A stretch of 64,000 nt of DNA from Candidatus Sulfurimonas marisnigri (GCF_015265475.1 NZ_CP054493.1:124001-188000); one strand, 5' to 3'; positions 42,801 through 51,882 are shown, counted from the stretch's first letter. The notes: generated by a model not told the origin, from the letters alone. Numbers and translations are program-made.

Positions 42801-43496
42801 ATCAAAAATATTAGTATTATTGGGTGTGGTTGGTTGGGTAAGCCACTTTCACAAGAACTTTCAGTTGATGCACATGTAGAGTGTTATGAGCGTGATATAA
42901 CACAAGACAACTCAAGGTTTTACCAATGTGACATTATGATTATTGCCATTAATCCAAAGCAGAATTACCTTCAAACACTTAGCAAAATAGCTTCATTAAC
43001 CAAGCCTACATGTAGAATAATTTTAATGAGTTCCACTTCTGTTTATAGGGAGTTTGACAAAGAGGTTGATGAGGCTACATGTATAACAAAAATATCTTTG
43101 CAAAAAGAGGCTGAGGAGCTAATGCAAACTCTAAAAGAGAATGTTATCGTTCTGCGACTTGGAGGTTTGATGGGCGAAGACAGAATCTCCGGTAAGTGGA
43201 AAAATAGCTTATCTTTTAGTGATGGGTTTGTGAACTATATTCACAAAGATGATGTTATAAATATTACAAAAGAGTTGATTGAGGGAAAGATTACAAAAGG
43301 GGTTTACAATCTCGTCGCTCCTAAACATCCCCTGCGCTCAGAGGTACATAAAAAAAACAGTGAAGAGTTAGGGTTTGAGCTTGGAGAATTTGAGGGTAAT
43401 ACTTGTCGTATAGTGAATTCAGACAAGATTATAGAAGAGTTGCATTACACCTTTTTGTATCCAGACCCTCTCTACATGTGGAGTGAAAAAGTTTAG
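42801..43496 (+). CDS. NAD-binding epimerase-like protein, probable ATC start codon
   Basis: The Rossmann loop GCGWLG is encoded from 42822. Between the in-frame TAG at 42789 and this loop there is no ATG, GTG or TTG. The natural beginning IKNISIIGCGWLG starts at ATC 42801, with AGGAGA at a good distance upstream, so ATC probably initiates. The TTG at 42834 would remove the loop. The 232-aa protein continues with IMSSTSVYRE and EADE-like acidic motifs of extended SDR proteins (YeeZ-like), then LRLGGLMGEDR. The substrate is unknown. Its end overlaps the convergent small Cys-rich gene by 4 bp. Confidence 0.7.
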   Translation: MKNISIIGCGWLGKPLSQELSVDAHVECYERDITQDNSRFYQCDIMIIAINPKQNYLQTLSKIASLTKPTCRIILMSSTSVYREFDKEVDEATCITKISLQKEAEELMQTLKENVIVLRLGGLMGEDRISGKWKNSLSFSDGFVNYIHKDDVINITKELIEGKITKGVYNLVAPKHPLRSEVHKKNSEELGFELGEFEGNTCRIVNSDKIIEELHYTFLYPDPLYMWSEKV

Positions 43497-43690
43497 TTTT
43501 CTCTGGCTAGTTTTGCAAAGTCTATCTCTTCTTCTTTTGTTTCACTCTTTATCTTGTCGCCCTCAAAACTTCCACTGCTAAAGATAATCCCGTCACACTT
43601 ATTTAGTATGCACCCTTTTATACCTGGTACACAATCTTTGTTTAGAAGTTTGCAGTAACCTTTGTGGTCATGTTGACATGTCCAACCCAT
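43493..43690 (-). CDS. Small cysteine-rich protein of unknown function
   Basis: This 65-aa protein has five cysteines in its first half (CQHDHKGYC, DCVPGIKGCILNKC) and an acidic C-terminal half without cysteines. The spacing suggests a small metal-binding site, zinc or an iron-sulfur cluster. I do not recognise a named family. Its 3' end overlaps the epimerase-like gene, and its promoter would lie in the short gap shared with mtnK. Confidence 0.65.
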   Translation of the reverse strand: MGWTCQHDHKGYCKLLNKDCVPGIKGCILNKCDGIIFSSGSFEGDKIKSETKEEEIDFAKLAREN

Positions 43691-43761
43691 AATAGACCTC
43701 TGATTTTTATTATATATAGCTAATTATGATACAATTTTTTAAACGAACAGTAGGGAGTATT

Positions 43762-44988
43762 ATGAACTATAAAGTATTAGATGTAAATAGCGTAATCGAA
43801 TATCTTTTAACAATTAAAGCGATTGAGACTTTTTTTGGTTCTGACACTATAAAAGCTCAGGAAATTGGAGATGGAAACCTAAACTATGTTTATAAAGTAA
43901 GCTCAGAGCAAGACCCTGAGAAAGCTCTTATAGCTAAACAGGCAGTTCCATATCTTAGATGTGTTGGGGAGGAGTTTCCTCTCTCTCGTGAGCGAATGAC
44001 TTTTGAGATAAGAGCTTTAGATAAATTTTACAAAATATTTCCAAATTTTATACCAAAAGTACAGCACTCAAGTGAAGAGATGAGCCTTGTTGTAATGGAG
44101 TATTTAGGTAATCATATCATTATGCGTGAAGGTCTTATAAACGGAGTTAAATATACTAAATTTTCCGAACATATATCGACTTACATGTCAGCTACACTTT
44201 TTTACACTTCATCTCTTGCTTTAAGCAGCTCAAACAAAAGAGAACTGATGGATAAGTTTAACGGCAACACAGAGCTGTGCAAATTAACAGAAGATTTAGT
44301 TTTTAGTTTCCCTTTTATGGAACATGAGACAAATGACAATGAGAATGTAACAAGTAATCCAAATGCCAAAAAACTTTTTGAAGATTTTGAATTTAAAGAG
44401 AAGGTATTGGACTTGAAATATAAGTTTATGACACAAAGTGATGCTCTTCTTCATGGTGACTTGCACACTGGCTCTATTATGATAAACAAAGATGAAACTT
44501 ATGTTATAGACCCAGAATTTGCCTTTGTTGGTCCTTTTGGTTTTGATGTAGGAGCACTTCTGGCAAACCTAGTAAATAATTATATTCACCACTGCGTTGT
44601 GACTAAAGATGAAGAGTTTAAGGAGTGGTTGCTCCAAACAATAAAAGAGGTTTTGGATAAATTCAGTGAAAAATTTTTGCAGTACTGGCGTGAGTTAAAA
44701 GACTCTGCTCTTTGTGTTTCAGGCTATTTGGATGATCGCACATCTGAAGTATATAAAAAAAGATTTGTTAAAAATATCATTAGAGATAGTGTCGGATTTG
44801 CCGGATGCAAGATGGCTAGAAGAGTCTACGGTGTAGCAGGTGTAGCAGAGATACGAGGTATACAAGATGTAACATTAAGGGGTGAGGCTGAAGAACTAGC
44901 CCTTAAAATCGCAAGAGAGTTTGTTATGAACTACGACAAGATAAATACAAGTGATGAGATATTGGAGATTATAAAAAATGCAAGGTAA
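43762..44988 (+). CDS. mtnK: S-methyl-5-thioribose kinase
   Basis: The ATG at 43762 is chosen because AGGGAG lies just before it and the family start is MNYKVLDVNSV; an upstream ATG at 43726 has no ribosome-binding site. The 408-aa protein has a nucleotide loop region (GDGNLNYVYKV), a lysine in LIAKQAVPYLR and the catalytic LLHGDLHTGSIM with DPEFAFVGP, typical of MtnK. It phosphorylates 5-methylthioribose at position 1. It overlaps mtnA by 11 bp, and the aldolase/dehydrogenase follows, making a three-gene salvage unit. Confidence 0.92.
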   Translation: MNYKVLDVNSVIEYLLTIKAIETFFGSDTIKAQEIGDGNLNYVYKVSSEQDPEKALIAKQAVPYLRCVGEEFPLSRERMTFEIRALDKFYKIFPNFIPKVQHSSEEMSLVVMEYLGNHIIMREGLINGVKYTKFSEHISTYMSATLFYTSSLALSSSNKRELMDKFNGNTELCKLTEDLVFSFPFMEHETNDNENVTSNPNAKKLFEDFEFKEKVLDLKYKFMTQSDALLHGDLHTGSIMINKDETYVIDPEFAFVGPFGFDVGALLANLVNNYIHHCVVTKDEEFKEWLLQTIKEVLDKFSEKFLQYWRELKDSALCVSGYLDDRTSEVYKKRFVKNIIRDSVGFAGCKMARRVYGVAGVAEIRGIQDVTLRGEAEELALKIAREFVMNYDKINTSDEILEIIKNAR

Positions 44989-46084
44989 ATATAAAGCTTT
45001 ATGGTTAAATGATGATGACTTTTATGAGTATTTAGAGGTAATAGATCAGACAAAACTTCCATTTGAGTATGATACAAAAATTCTTACAACTACAGATGAG
45101 GTAGTGAGGGCTATAAAAAATATGACTGTTCGCGGTGCCGGAGTTATAGGTAGCGTTGCTGCGTTTGGAATATACATAGCAGCTATCGAAGTAGAGGGAG
45201 ACTATGAAAAGCTCAAAGAAAAAGCTAATCTTATAAGAGAGTCACGCCCGACTGCTGTAAACCTTATGTGGGCGGTTGATAAGATGATGGAGCTTTTAAA
45301 GGATTCAGAAGATCCGGAAGATTCAGATGCTTTAGCAGAAGCTGCATTGGAGTTTGCTATACAACTAAATGATGAAGAGGCGTTAGAGAGTCAAAAAATA
45401 GCTCAGTATGGGTGTGACATTATAGAAGAGATTTTAAAAAAGAAAAACAAGACAAAAATAAATATACTAACACACTGTAACGCTGGATGGTTAGCTGTTA
45501 TAGATGAGGGAACAGCTCTTGCACCAATCTATGAGGCAAAAAGAAGAGGAATAGATGTACATGTATGGGTTGATGAGACAAGGCCAAGAAACCAAGGGGC
45601 AAGCCTAACAGCATGGGAACTTGCACAAAGTGAAATTGAGCATACTATCATTGCAGACAACACAGGTGGACACCTTATGCAGCACGGAGAAGTTGATATG
45701 GTTATAGTCGGGGCAGATAGAGTTAGTGCAAGTGGCGACGTTGCAAACAAGATAGGAACATACTTAAAGGCGCTCGCAGCATATGATAACAATATCCCTT
45801 TTTATGTAGCTATACCAGCTTCCACATTTGACTTTAGTATAAAAGATGGTGTTAAAGAGATTCCTATTGAGCTGAGAAGTCCAGACGAAGTGAGATATAT
45901 GAAGGGTGTTGATGATGAGGGAATTGTAAGAGAAGTTCTTATAACTCCAAAGGATTCACCGGCAATTAACTACGGTTTTGATGTGACTCCTGCCCGACTT
46001 ATAACGGGTCTTATAACAAACAAAGGTGTTTGCGAGGCAGACTTTGATAAAATTCAAGAAAAATTTAAAAGAGAAAATATATGA
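44978..46084 (+). CDS. mtnA: S-methyl-5-thioribose-1-phosphate isomerase
   Basis: This 368-aa member of the eIF2B-alpha-like family carries VRGAGVIG, the catalytic cysteine in ILTHCNAGWLA and the catalytic aspartate in VGADRVSASGDVANKIGT. It converts 5-methylthioribose-1-phosphate to the ribulose form. It overlaps mtnK upstream and is coupled by ATGA to the aldolase/dehydrogenase downstream. No mtnB, mtnC, mtnD or mtnE genes are nearby, so the classical methionine salvage route is not supported here. Confidence 0.93.
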   Translation: MQGKYKALWLNDDDFYEYLEVIDQTKLPFEYDTKILTTTDEVVRAIKNMTVRGAGVIGSVAAFGIYIAAIEVEGDYEKLKEKANLIRESRPTAVNLMWAVDKMMELLKDSEDPEDSDALAEAALEFAIQLNDEEALESQKIAQYGCDIIEEILKKKNKTKINILTHCNAGWLAVIDEGTALAPIYEAKRRGIDVHVWVDETRPRNQGASLTAWELAQSEIEHTIIADNTGGHLMQHGEVDMVIVGADRVSASGDVANKIGTYLKALAAYDNNIPFYVAIPASTFDFSIKDGVKEIPIELRSPDEVRYMKGVDDEGIVREVLITPKDSPAINYGFDVTPARLITGLITNKGVCEADFDKIQEKFKRENI

Positions 46085-48042
46085 AAAGTTTATGGAATGA
46101 TTTAGAGGCACAAGAGTTTAAAACAGATTTAGATTTAAGAGTATATACATCAAGACTGCTAGGACGTGACCCATCTTTAGTTCTTCACGGTGGCGGAAAT
46201 ACTTCTGTAAAATCAACTGCAATAAACCTTTTTGGTGAGAGCGAAGATATACTATACGTTAAGGGGAGTGGCTGGGATTTAGCGACTATTGAAGCGGAGG
46301 GCTTTGCCCCAGTTAAAATGGATATGCTTTTAAAAATGGCAGAGTTAAAAGAGCTTAATGACCCAGATATGGTTAAGTACCAAAGACTCGCCATGACAAA
46401 TCCATCCGCACCAAACCCTTCAGTCGAAGCAATATTGCACGCAATTATTCCCTTTAAATTTGTAGACCATACTCACACTGACGCTGTTGTGACTATTACA
46501 AATACTGAGGGTGGTGAAGATAAAATAAAAGAACTTTATGGAGATAAGGTTCTTATTATTCCTTATATTATGCCAGGATTTGTTCTTGCAAAACTTATTT
46601 ACGATATGACCAGAGATGTAAACTGGAGTGAGCTAGAGGGTTTAGTTCTTATGAATCATGGTCTTTTCACATTCAATGACGATGCTAAGAAATCTTATGA
46701 AAAAACAATTGAGTTAGTTGATAAGGCTGAGAAGTATTTAGAGTCTAAGGGCGCAAATCTACATGTAGAAAAAGAAGAGTCACATGTAGAACTTTTAGAG
46801 CTTGCAAAAATTAGACGTGAAGTTTCCAATATTAAAGGTAAAGCGACTATTTCTATTTTAAATGATAGTGATGAAGCAATCTATTTTTCTAAACAAGATA
46901 TAGAAAAAATTTCAACACAAGGTCCTTTAACGCCAGACCATGTTATAAGAACAAAACGAATTCCTGCTATATTGGGAGTTGATTTTGAAGTAGATTTAGA
47001 AAAGTATGTACAAGATTATAAACAATACTTTGGGGATAATAAAACGAACGAAACACTTTTGAACCCTGCGCCTAATTTTGCTATCCTTAAAAATAATGGG
47101 ACACTCTCTTTTGGAGCAAATGCAAAAGAAGCAAACATTATCAAAGATATAAATGACCATACCTTCGAAGCGATTTTAAAAGCCGAAAAGCTTGGTGGTT
47201 ATAAGGCGTTAAGTGCTGCTAATATCTTTGAGGTTGAGTATTGGTCCCTAGAGCAAGCAAAACTTAAAAAGGGTGGTTCTGCACCGGAGTTTAATGGACA
47301 AGTTGCTCTTGTAACTGGAGCTGCAAGTGGAATAGGGTTGGCAATTGCAAAGATGTTAAATGCAAGAGGTGCTGCAGTTATAGCACTTGATATAAACCCT
47401 GACATTGAGACAATATTTGCTAAAAGTGATGCGATTGGTGTGAAGTGTGATTTGACATGTAGCGATGATATTCAAAACGCTGTTAGCATAGCTATTAAGA
47501 GTTTTGGCGGAATTGACATAGTTGTAAGTAATGCAGGTATCTTTACACCTAGTGAAAACCTTGACATGTTAAGTGATGAAAATTGGCAAAGAAGTATGGA
47601 TATTAACCTTACTTCACATCAAAAACTTATCAAAGAAACAGCACCATTTTTAAAACTAGGGGTCGATGCATCTATAGTTATGGTCGCTTCTAAAAACTTT
47701 CCAGCTCCAGGAAAAGGTGCAGCAGCATACTCAGTGGCAAAAGCTGGACAGACTCAGCTTGCTAGAATAGCTGCGTTAGAGCTTGGTGAATATGGCGTAA
47801 GAGTAAATACTCTTCATCCTCATGCAGTGTTTGACACAGCAATTTGGACTGATGAGGTTTTGGAAAATCGTGCAAAAGCTTACGGAATGAGTGTTGAGGA
47901 GTATAAAACTAACAATGTCCTTAAAACAGAGATAAAGTCAGATAATGTTGCAGAGTTAGTATGCGCTATGGCAGGAAAGCCATTTTCAAAAACTACTGGT
48001 TCTCAAGTTGCAATAGACGGTGGAAGCGATAGAATAATTTAG
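46081..48042 (+). CDS. Bifunctional class II aldolase / short-chain dehydrogenase
   Basis: This 653-aa fusion has a RhaD-type class II aldolase half (about 1-390). Its zinc ligands lie in VDHTHTDAV (His130, His132) and NHGLFTF, and Glu116 is a likely catalytic residue. The second half (about 405-653) is a short-chain dehydrogenase with TGAASGIG, NAG and YSVAK motifs. Such fusions are often named rhamnulose-phosphate aldolase/lactaldehyde dehydrogenase. Behind mtnK-mtnA, a better reading is cleavage of methylthioribulose-1-phosphate (or 5-deoxyribulose-1-phosphate) to DHAP and an aldehyde, which the dehydrogenase half then reduces or oxidises. It is ATGA-coupled to mtnA. Confidence 0.9.
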   Translation: MKSLWNDLEAQEFKTDLDLRVYTSRLLGRDPSLVLHGGGNTSVKSTAINLFGESEDILYVKGSGWDLATIEAEGFAPVKMDMLLKMAELKELNDPDMVKYQRLAMTNPSAPNPSVEAILHAIIPFKFVDHTHTDAVVTITNTEGGEDKIKELYGDKVLIIPYIMPGFVLAKLIYDMTRDVNWSELEGLVLMNHGLFTFNDDAKKSYEKTIELVDKAEKYLESKGANLHVEKEESHVELLELAKIRREVSNIKGKATISILNDSDEAIYFSKQDIEKISTQGPLTPDHVIRTKRIPAILGVDFEVDLEKYVQDYKQYFGDNKTNETLLNPAPNFAILKNNGTLSFGANAKEANIIKDINDHTFEAILKAEKLGGYKALSAANIFEVEYWSLEQAKLKKGGSAPEFNGQVALVTGAASGIGLAIAKMLNARGAAVIALDINPDIETIFAKSDAIGVKCDLTCSDDIQNAVSIAIKSFGGIDIVVSNAGIFTPSENLDMLSDENWQRSMDINLTSHQKLIKETAPFLKLGVDASIVMVASKNFPAPGKGAAAYSVAKAGQTQLARIAALELGEYGVRVNTLHPHAVFDTAIWTDEVLENRAKAYGMSVEEYKTNNVLKTEIKSDNVAELVCAMAGKPFSKTTGSQVAIDGGSDRII

Positions 48043-48043
48043 C

Positions 48044-48313
48044 TTACATCTTCTCTGAGAGGTGGGTCATAAGTAGCAGTTGACCCATTCCCTCAAAAAA
48101 CTTGTTTATGCCCATCTCTTTAGCCTCTATTGCCTTTTTAAGAGCTGTTATAAATACTAGTTGAGATTCATCGGAAGCCAGCATAAAAGTCTCTACTATA
48201 TAGTTAAAAGATAGCGTATGAACTTTTCCGTTAATATCAAAGTCTATCTCAGAAAATATATCAATATTTTGCTCTGTTAAAATCTGCTTGCATTGTTGTT
48301 CAATATTATTCAT
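48044..48313 (-). CDS. Small cytoplasmic protein of unknown function
   Basis: I do not recognise this 89-aa protein. It is helical, with one short beta region (DFDINGKVHTLSFNYIVETF), no signal peptide and one cysteine. Its start overlaps the end of the alanine/glycine symporter gene (ATGA), so it is made with that transporter and could be an accessory or regulator of it. It is convergent with the aldolase gene, 1 bp apart. Confidence 0.65.
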   Translation of the reverse strand: MNNIEQQCKQILTEQNIDIFSEIDFDINGKVHTLSFNYIVETFMLASDESQLVFITALKKAIEAKEMGINKFFEGMGQLLLMTHLSEKM

Positions 48314-49755
48314 ATTATTGCCTCACGATCTAGTTCACCGCTTTTGAGTTTTACTAGATAATCTTCTAGTTGTTTTTTAACATCACCGCTTAGAATAAAC
48401 AGTCCTAGGATATTTGGAAGTGCCATTGTAAGCATAAGCATAAAACTAAAGTCTACCATTATCCCTGTGTTTACAACCGTTGCTATTACGGAGAGGGATA
48501 AGAATAGTATCTTATAGATGATTGAGAACTTTGAGCCAAAAAGATAAACCCAAGCACGCTCTCCATAGTAAGACCAAGATATCATTGTAGAAAAAGCAAA
48601 AAGAAATATACTGACAGATAACACAGTTGGAAACCAAGAAATAACAGTTCCGTAAGCTGCACTTGTGAGAGCTGCTCCCTCTTTTGCTGCAATAAGAGAT
48701 GCATGAACACCATCTGGCTCATAAACACCAGTAATGATGATAACTAAAGCAGTCATGGTACATATAACTACAGTGTCAATAAACGGTTCGTAAAGTGCAA
48801 CAAAACCTTGTCTTACTGGGTATTTAGTTAAAACTGGTGCATGCGCAACCGGTGAAGAGCCAAGCCCGGCTTCGCTTGAAAAAACAGCCCTTTGGAAACC
48901 TTGAATAAGTGCTCCAATCATTCCACCATAAAGTGCACTTGTGCTGAACGCACCTTCAAATATAAGTACAAAGGCATCATCGATTTTGTCATAAAATGAG
49001 CCTAAAATCCAAATAGATGCACTAAGATATATAACGACCATAATAGGTACAAGTCTCTCTGTGATGGCAGAAATTCGTGTTATTCCACCAATGATAACCG
49101 CACCAGTTAGAGTTGCAATAATAAATCCAAATACTAAAGGGTTTTCTGAGAAATATGGAACTTCATGTGAAATAGCACTATAAGCTTGTGAAACTTGAAA
49201 AATGTTTCCTCCACCAATCGCTCCGCCAATCATTAAAAATGCAAATACAACAGCTAGGACTTTGCCAAGGCTCACATACCCTTTTTTTGCAAGACCCTTT
49301 GAGAGATACTCCATAGCACCACCCATAATAGTGCCATCTTTTAAAAATTCTCTGTATTGAAGTGAAAGTGTTACCTCTGTAAACTTTAGACTCATACCTA
49401 AGAAGCCAGCAACAATCATCCAAAAAGTAGCTCCAGGACCTCCAATAGATACAGCCAGTGCAACTCCTGCAATGTTACCAAGTCCAACTGTGGCACTTAA
49501 AGCAGTTGTTAAAGCTGCAAAAGGAGATATTTGCCCTTCGTCATCTATGGTTTTATATTTACCTCTTAATATGTTAAAAGAGTGAGTAAATGCTCTTACA
49601 TTTATAAACTTAGTTAAAAATGTAAGATAAATGCCACCAGAAATAAGCCAAGCAACGAGAAAAGGAAAGCTTACGCCATCAACTGTTCCAAAAAGTATGT
49701 CAAAAAACAACAATGCCTCTAGAAAAGAGTTAATACTAATAAAAAATTCGTTCAA
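48310..49755 (-). CDS. Alanine/glycine:cation symporter (AGCS family)
   Basis: This 481-aa protein has about eleven hydrophobic helices. The motifs TALSATVGLGNIAGVALAVS and GGPGATFWMIVAGFLGMSLKF are the AGCS signature, and QGFQRAVFSSEAGLGSSPVAHA is the second conserved block. It imports alanine or glycine with Na+ or H+. A small unknown gene is coupled to its 3' end. No glycine riboswitch could be recognised in the 172-bp region upstream. Confidence 0.93.
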   Translation of the reverse strand: MNEFFISINSFLEALLFFDILFGTVDGVSFPFLVAWLISGGIYLTFLTKFINVRAFTHSFNILRGKYKTIDDEGQISPFAALTTALSATVGLGNIAGVALAVSIGGPGATFWMIVAGFLGMSLKFTEVTLSLQYREFLKDGTIMGGAMEYLSKGLAKKGYVSLGKVLAVVFAFLMIGGAIGGGNIFQVSQAYSAISHEVPYFSENPLVFGFIIATLTGAVIIGGITRISAITERLVPIMVVIYLSASIWILGSFYDKIDDAFVLIFEGAFSTSALYGGMIGALIQGFQRAVFSSEAGLGSSPVAHAPVLTKYPVRQGFVALYEPFIDTVVICTMTALVIIITGVYEPDGVHASLIAAKEGAALTSAAYGTVISWFPTVLSVSIFLFAFSTMISWSYYGERAWVYLFGSKFSIIYKILFLSLSVIATVVNTGIMVDFSFMLMLTMALPNILGLFILSGDVKKQLEDYLVKLKSGELDREAII

Positions 49756-49855
49756 AAAATGCCCTTCAAAACTATTTAAAAGTATTGTAACAAACTAATC
49801 TTAATCTCATTTTGTGTCAATAGTAGCAAAGTTTATTAATTGTGATAGAAAACTA

Positions 49856-49884
49856 TTGACATTTGAAAATTTATTGACTATAAT
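49856..49884 (+). promoter_or_regulatory. Consensus sigma70 promoter of the tRNA cluster
   Basis: TTGACA at 49856-49861 and TATAAT at 49879-49884 are perfect matches separated by 17 bp, 43 bp before tRNA-Pro. It is the strongest promoter in the window, as expected for a stable-RNA operon. Confidence 0.85.
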
Positions 49885-49927
49885 TTCGCCTCATTAACCA
49901 GCTGTAAAGTCGGTTTTTGTAATAGGT

Positions 49928-50005
49928 CGGGGTGTAGCTCAGTATGGTTAGAGTACCTGGTTTGGGACCAGGGGGCCGAAGGTTCGAGTCCTTTCACCCC
50001 GACCA
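49928..50005 (+). tRNA. tRNA-Pro (TGG)
   Basis: Acceptor CGGGGTG pairs with CACCCCG, the T-loop is GGTTCGAGTCC and CCA is encoded at 50003-50005. The anticodon stem CCTGG/CCAGG holds loop TTTGGGA, so the anticodon is TGG. First of five tRNAs. Confidence 0.96.
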
Positions 50006-50025
50006 CTCTTTTATATTTACTGCAT

Positions 50026-50103
50026 GGTGGGATTAGCTCAGTTGGTTAGAGCACTGGTTTGTGGTGCCGGGGGTCGCGGGTTCGAATCCCGTATCCCACC
50101 CCA
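50026..50103 (+). tRNA. tRNA-His (GTG)
   Basis: Acceptor GTGGGAT pairs with ATCCCAC. The extra G at -1 (50026) faces a C discriminator at 50100, the hallmark of tRNA-His. Anticodon loop TTGTGGT gives GTG. CCA is encoded. Confidence 0.96.
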
Positions 50104-50147
50104 TAAAATAAATATAAAAACTTAAAAATTAATAATAAATTATTGTG

Positions 50148-50224
50148 GCGTTCGTGGCTCAACTGGATAGAGTTTCGGACTTCGGATCCGACGGTTATAG
50201 GTTCGAATCCTATCGGGCGCACCA
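50148..50224 (+). tRNA. tRNA-Arg (TCG)
   Basis: Acceptor GCGTTCG pairs with CGGGCGC through two G-T pairs. Anticodon stem TCGGA/TCCGA holds loop CTTCGGA, so the anticodon is TCG. CCA is encoded. Confidence 0.94.
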
Positions 50225-50238
50225 TGTTTTATATGTAT

Positions 50239-50315
<77 letters not shown>

Positions 50316-50367
50316 CTTTTCTTTTTATTTAAGAATAAAAAGATACAATGTCGAACACAAATCACAT

Positions 50368-50452
50368 GCGGATGTGGTGAAATTGGTATACACGCCAGAC
50401 TTAGGATCTGGTGCCGCAAGGCGTGGAGGTTCAAGTCCTCTCATCCGCACCA
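50368..50452 (+). tRNA. tRNA-Leu (TAG)
   Basis: Acceptor GCGGATG pairs with CATCCGC. Anticodon stem CCAGA/TCTGG holds loop CTTAGGA, so the anticodon is TAG. The long variable arm (TGCCGCAAGGCG) marks a class II tRNA. Its 3' end is next to an integrase remnant, so it may have served as an integration target. Confidence 0.96.
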
Positions 50453-50536
50453 CTCACTCGAAAACCCCTGAAACACGTTACTTCAAAGACTCTTTAAAAT
50501 TCATTGTTCCAAAACTGTGCCAAAAATGTTCCATCT

Positions 50537-50643
50537 TTAAGAAGCTAACTTATCAAATATAGTACCTTTTCTTGAATTAGTAGGTATAAACTTTGAATAT
50601 TTCTCTAAAGTTATTCTTGGATTCTTATGTCCTAATATTCTTG
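50537..50643 (-). pseudogene. C-terminal remnant of a tyrosine recombinase (integrase), cut by the IS
   Basis: On the minus strand the sequence reads RILGHKNPRITLEKYSKF and then about 16 more codons to a TAA at 50537-50539. LGHKN..TL..Y is the C-terminal box of phage-type integrases, with His and the catalytic Tyr. The frame is interrupted at 50644 by the IS left end. If the IS and one TTG copy are removed, the frame continues a few codons to the right but soon degrades. It lies 85 bp from tRNA-Leu, in the usual place for a tRNA-targeting integrative element. Confidence 0.7.
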
Positions 50644-50672
50644 ACTATAATGCCCCTAAAATCTAAGACAAC
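50644..50672 (+). repeat. IS left inverted repeat
   Basis: It begins ACTATAATGCCCCTAAAA and is preceded by the TTG target duplication. The complement of this sequence closes the element at 51854-51882. Confidence 0.88.
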
Positions 50673-50732
50673 TCTTTAGTAAGATTTATTTCCTAAATGT
50701 TAAAATTTTAATAACAAATATGGAGATAAAAA

Positions 50733-51816
50733 ATGGCACGCAAAAAAGGTCAAGTTTACACAGCAGAACAAAAAACTAAAATTGTCTTAGAACTTCTCAA
50801 AGAGGAACAGACTATTAGTCAAATAGCCACAAAATATAAGATTACATCTAAAACTATCCAGAATTGGAAGAAACAGTTTTTAGAAAATGCATCTTTAGCA
50901 TTTGATGTTGGTGGTGCGACTAAATCTTATAGAGATGAGATAGAAGAGTTGAGAACTGAAAATGATGGGTTAGCTAAAGCACTTGGAAAAGCAACTATCA
51001 AAGCGGAGTGGGCAGCGGGAAAGTTAAAGAGCTTGGACTTTGATAACAAAAAGTCTCTGATTGAGTCTAAGCATAAAAAAATATCTGTGTCAGAGCAGTG
51101 TGCAACTATTGGTATTAGTCGAAGTAGTTACTACTATCAACCAGTGCCAATGAGTCAAGAAAATATAAAATTACTTCATAAAATATATGGGAATACTTGG
51201 CACTCAAGCTATATACCCTACTAAAAAAAAACTCACAAGCCTTAAAAACCAAGCACATCCAATTTATGAGTATCTACTTAAACAATACTGGACTAAAGTT
51301 GGCAGAAAAAAAACTGTATATGTACCAACCCCTAACGAGGTGTGGAGTGGCGATATTACTTATATTCGCATCAATGGTGGCTTTATGTATCTTGCAGCAG
51401 TTATAGACTGGCATAGTAAAGCTATTCTTTCATATAAAATATCAAACTCAATGGATGCAACACTGGCTACCGATGTTCTCGAAGATGCACTTGCTAAATA
51501 TCCTAGACCTAAAATATTTAACTCAGATCAGGGTAGCCAATACACAAGTCATGAACATACTCAGCTACTTAAAAAACATGATATAAAAATATCAATGAAT
51601 GGCAAAGGCAGAAGTATAGATAATATTGTCATTGAGAGATTTTTTAGGACTCTAAAGCATGGCAATATTTACATAAACGATTATTTAACAATCAAAGATT
51701 TAAAAGAAGGAGTTAAAGCTTATATACACAAATACAACTTCAAGAGATTTCACTCAAGTTTGAATTATCAAAAACCTATGAATGTTTATCTTGAATATCT
51801 TAAAAATGTAGGATAA
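50733..51816 (+). pseudogene. IS3-family transposase, frameshifted by internal deletion
   Basis: The first frame (50733-51224) encodes an HTH_Tnp_1 domain (YTAEQKTKIVLELLKEEQTI, TSKTIQNWKKQFLE), a coiled region and the HTH_21-like start of the integrase part (SVSEQCATIGISRSSYYY). It then goes out of frame after LLHKIY. The second frame (51187-51816) holds the rve core with the DDE triad: WSGDITYI, FNSDQGSQYT and NIVIERFFRTLK. Family members carry roughly 30-40 more residues between LLHKIY and LGTQAIYPTKKK (the YGYRR-type region). That block is gone, and the deletion is not a multiple of three. The transposase should be inactive. Confidence 0.82.
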
Positions 51817-51853
51817 AGTAGCAGTTGCAGAGGGAAATAAATTAAGCTGTTAG

Positions 51854-51882
51854 GTTGTCTTGATTTTTAGGGGCATTATAGT
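51854..51882 (-). repeat. IS right inverted repeat
   Basis: Read on the minus strand it begins ACTATAATGCCCCTAAAA, matching the left end in 26 of 29 positions. The TTG duplication follows at 51883-51885. Confidence 0.88.

Larger units (their letters stand above)
50644..51882 (+). mobile_element. IS3-family-like insertion sequence, internally deleted, 1239 bp
   Basis: The element is bounded by 29-bp inverted repeats (50644-50672 and 51854-51882; 26 of 29 match, first 18 identical: ACTATAATGCCCCTAAAA). It is flanked by a 3-bp TTG duplication at 50641-50643 and 51883-51885. It holds a DDE transposase split by a deletion. It interrupted an integrase-like remnant next to tRNA-Leu. Since the ends are still well matched, a trans-acting transposase could in principle still mobilise it. 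Confidence 0.85.

Noticed and set aside
42834-42836. TTG as start of the epimerase-like gene
   Set aside because: It would delete the glycine-rich NAD loop and has no ribosome-binding site; ATC 42801 fits better.
49756-49855. Glycine riboswitch upstream of the AGCS transporter
   Set aside because: No conserved aptamer sequence or stem pattern could be recognised in the leader.
50374-50562. Open frame starting inside tRNA-Leu
   Set aside because: It overlaps a well-folded tRNA and runs antisense to the integrase remnant; no protein resemblance.
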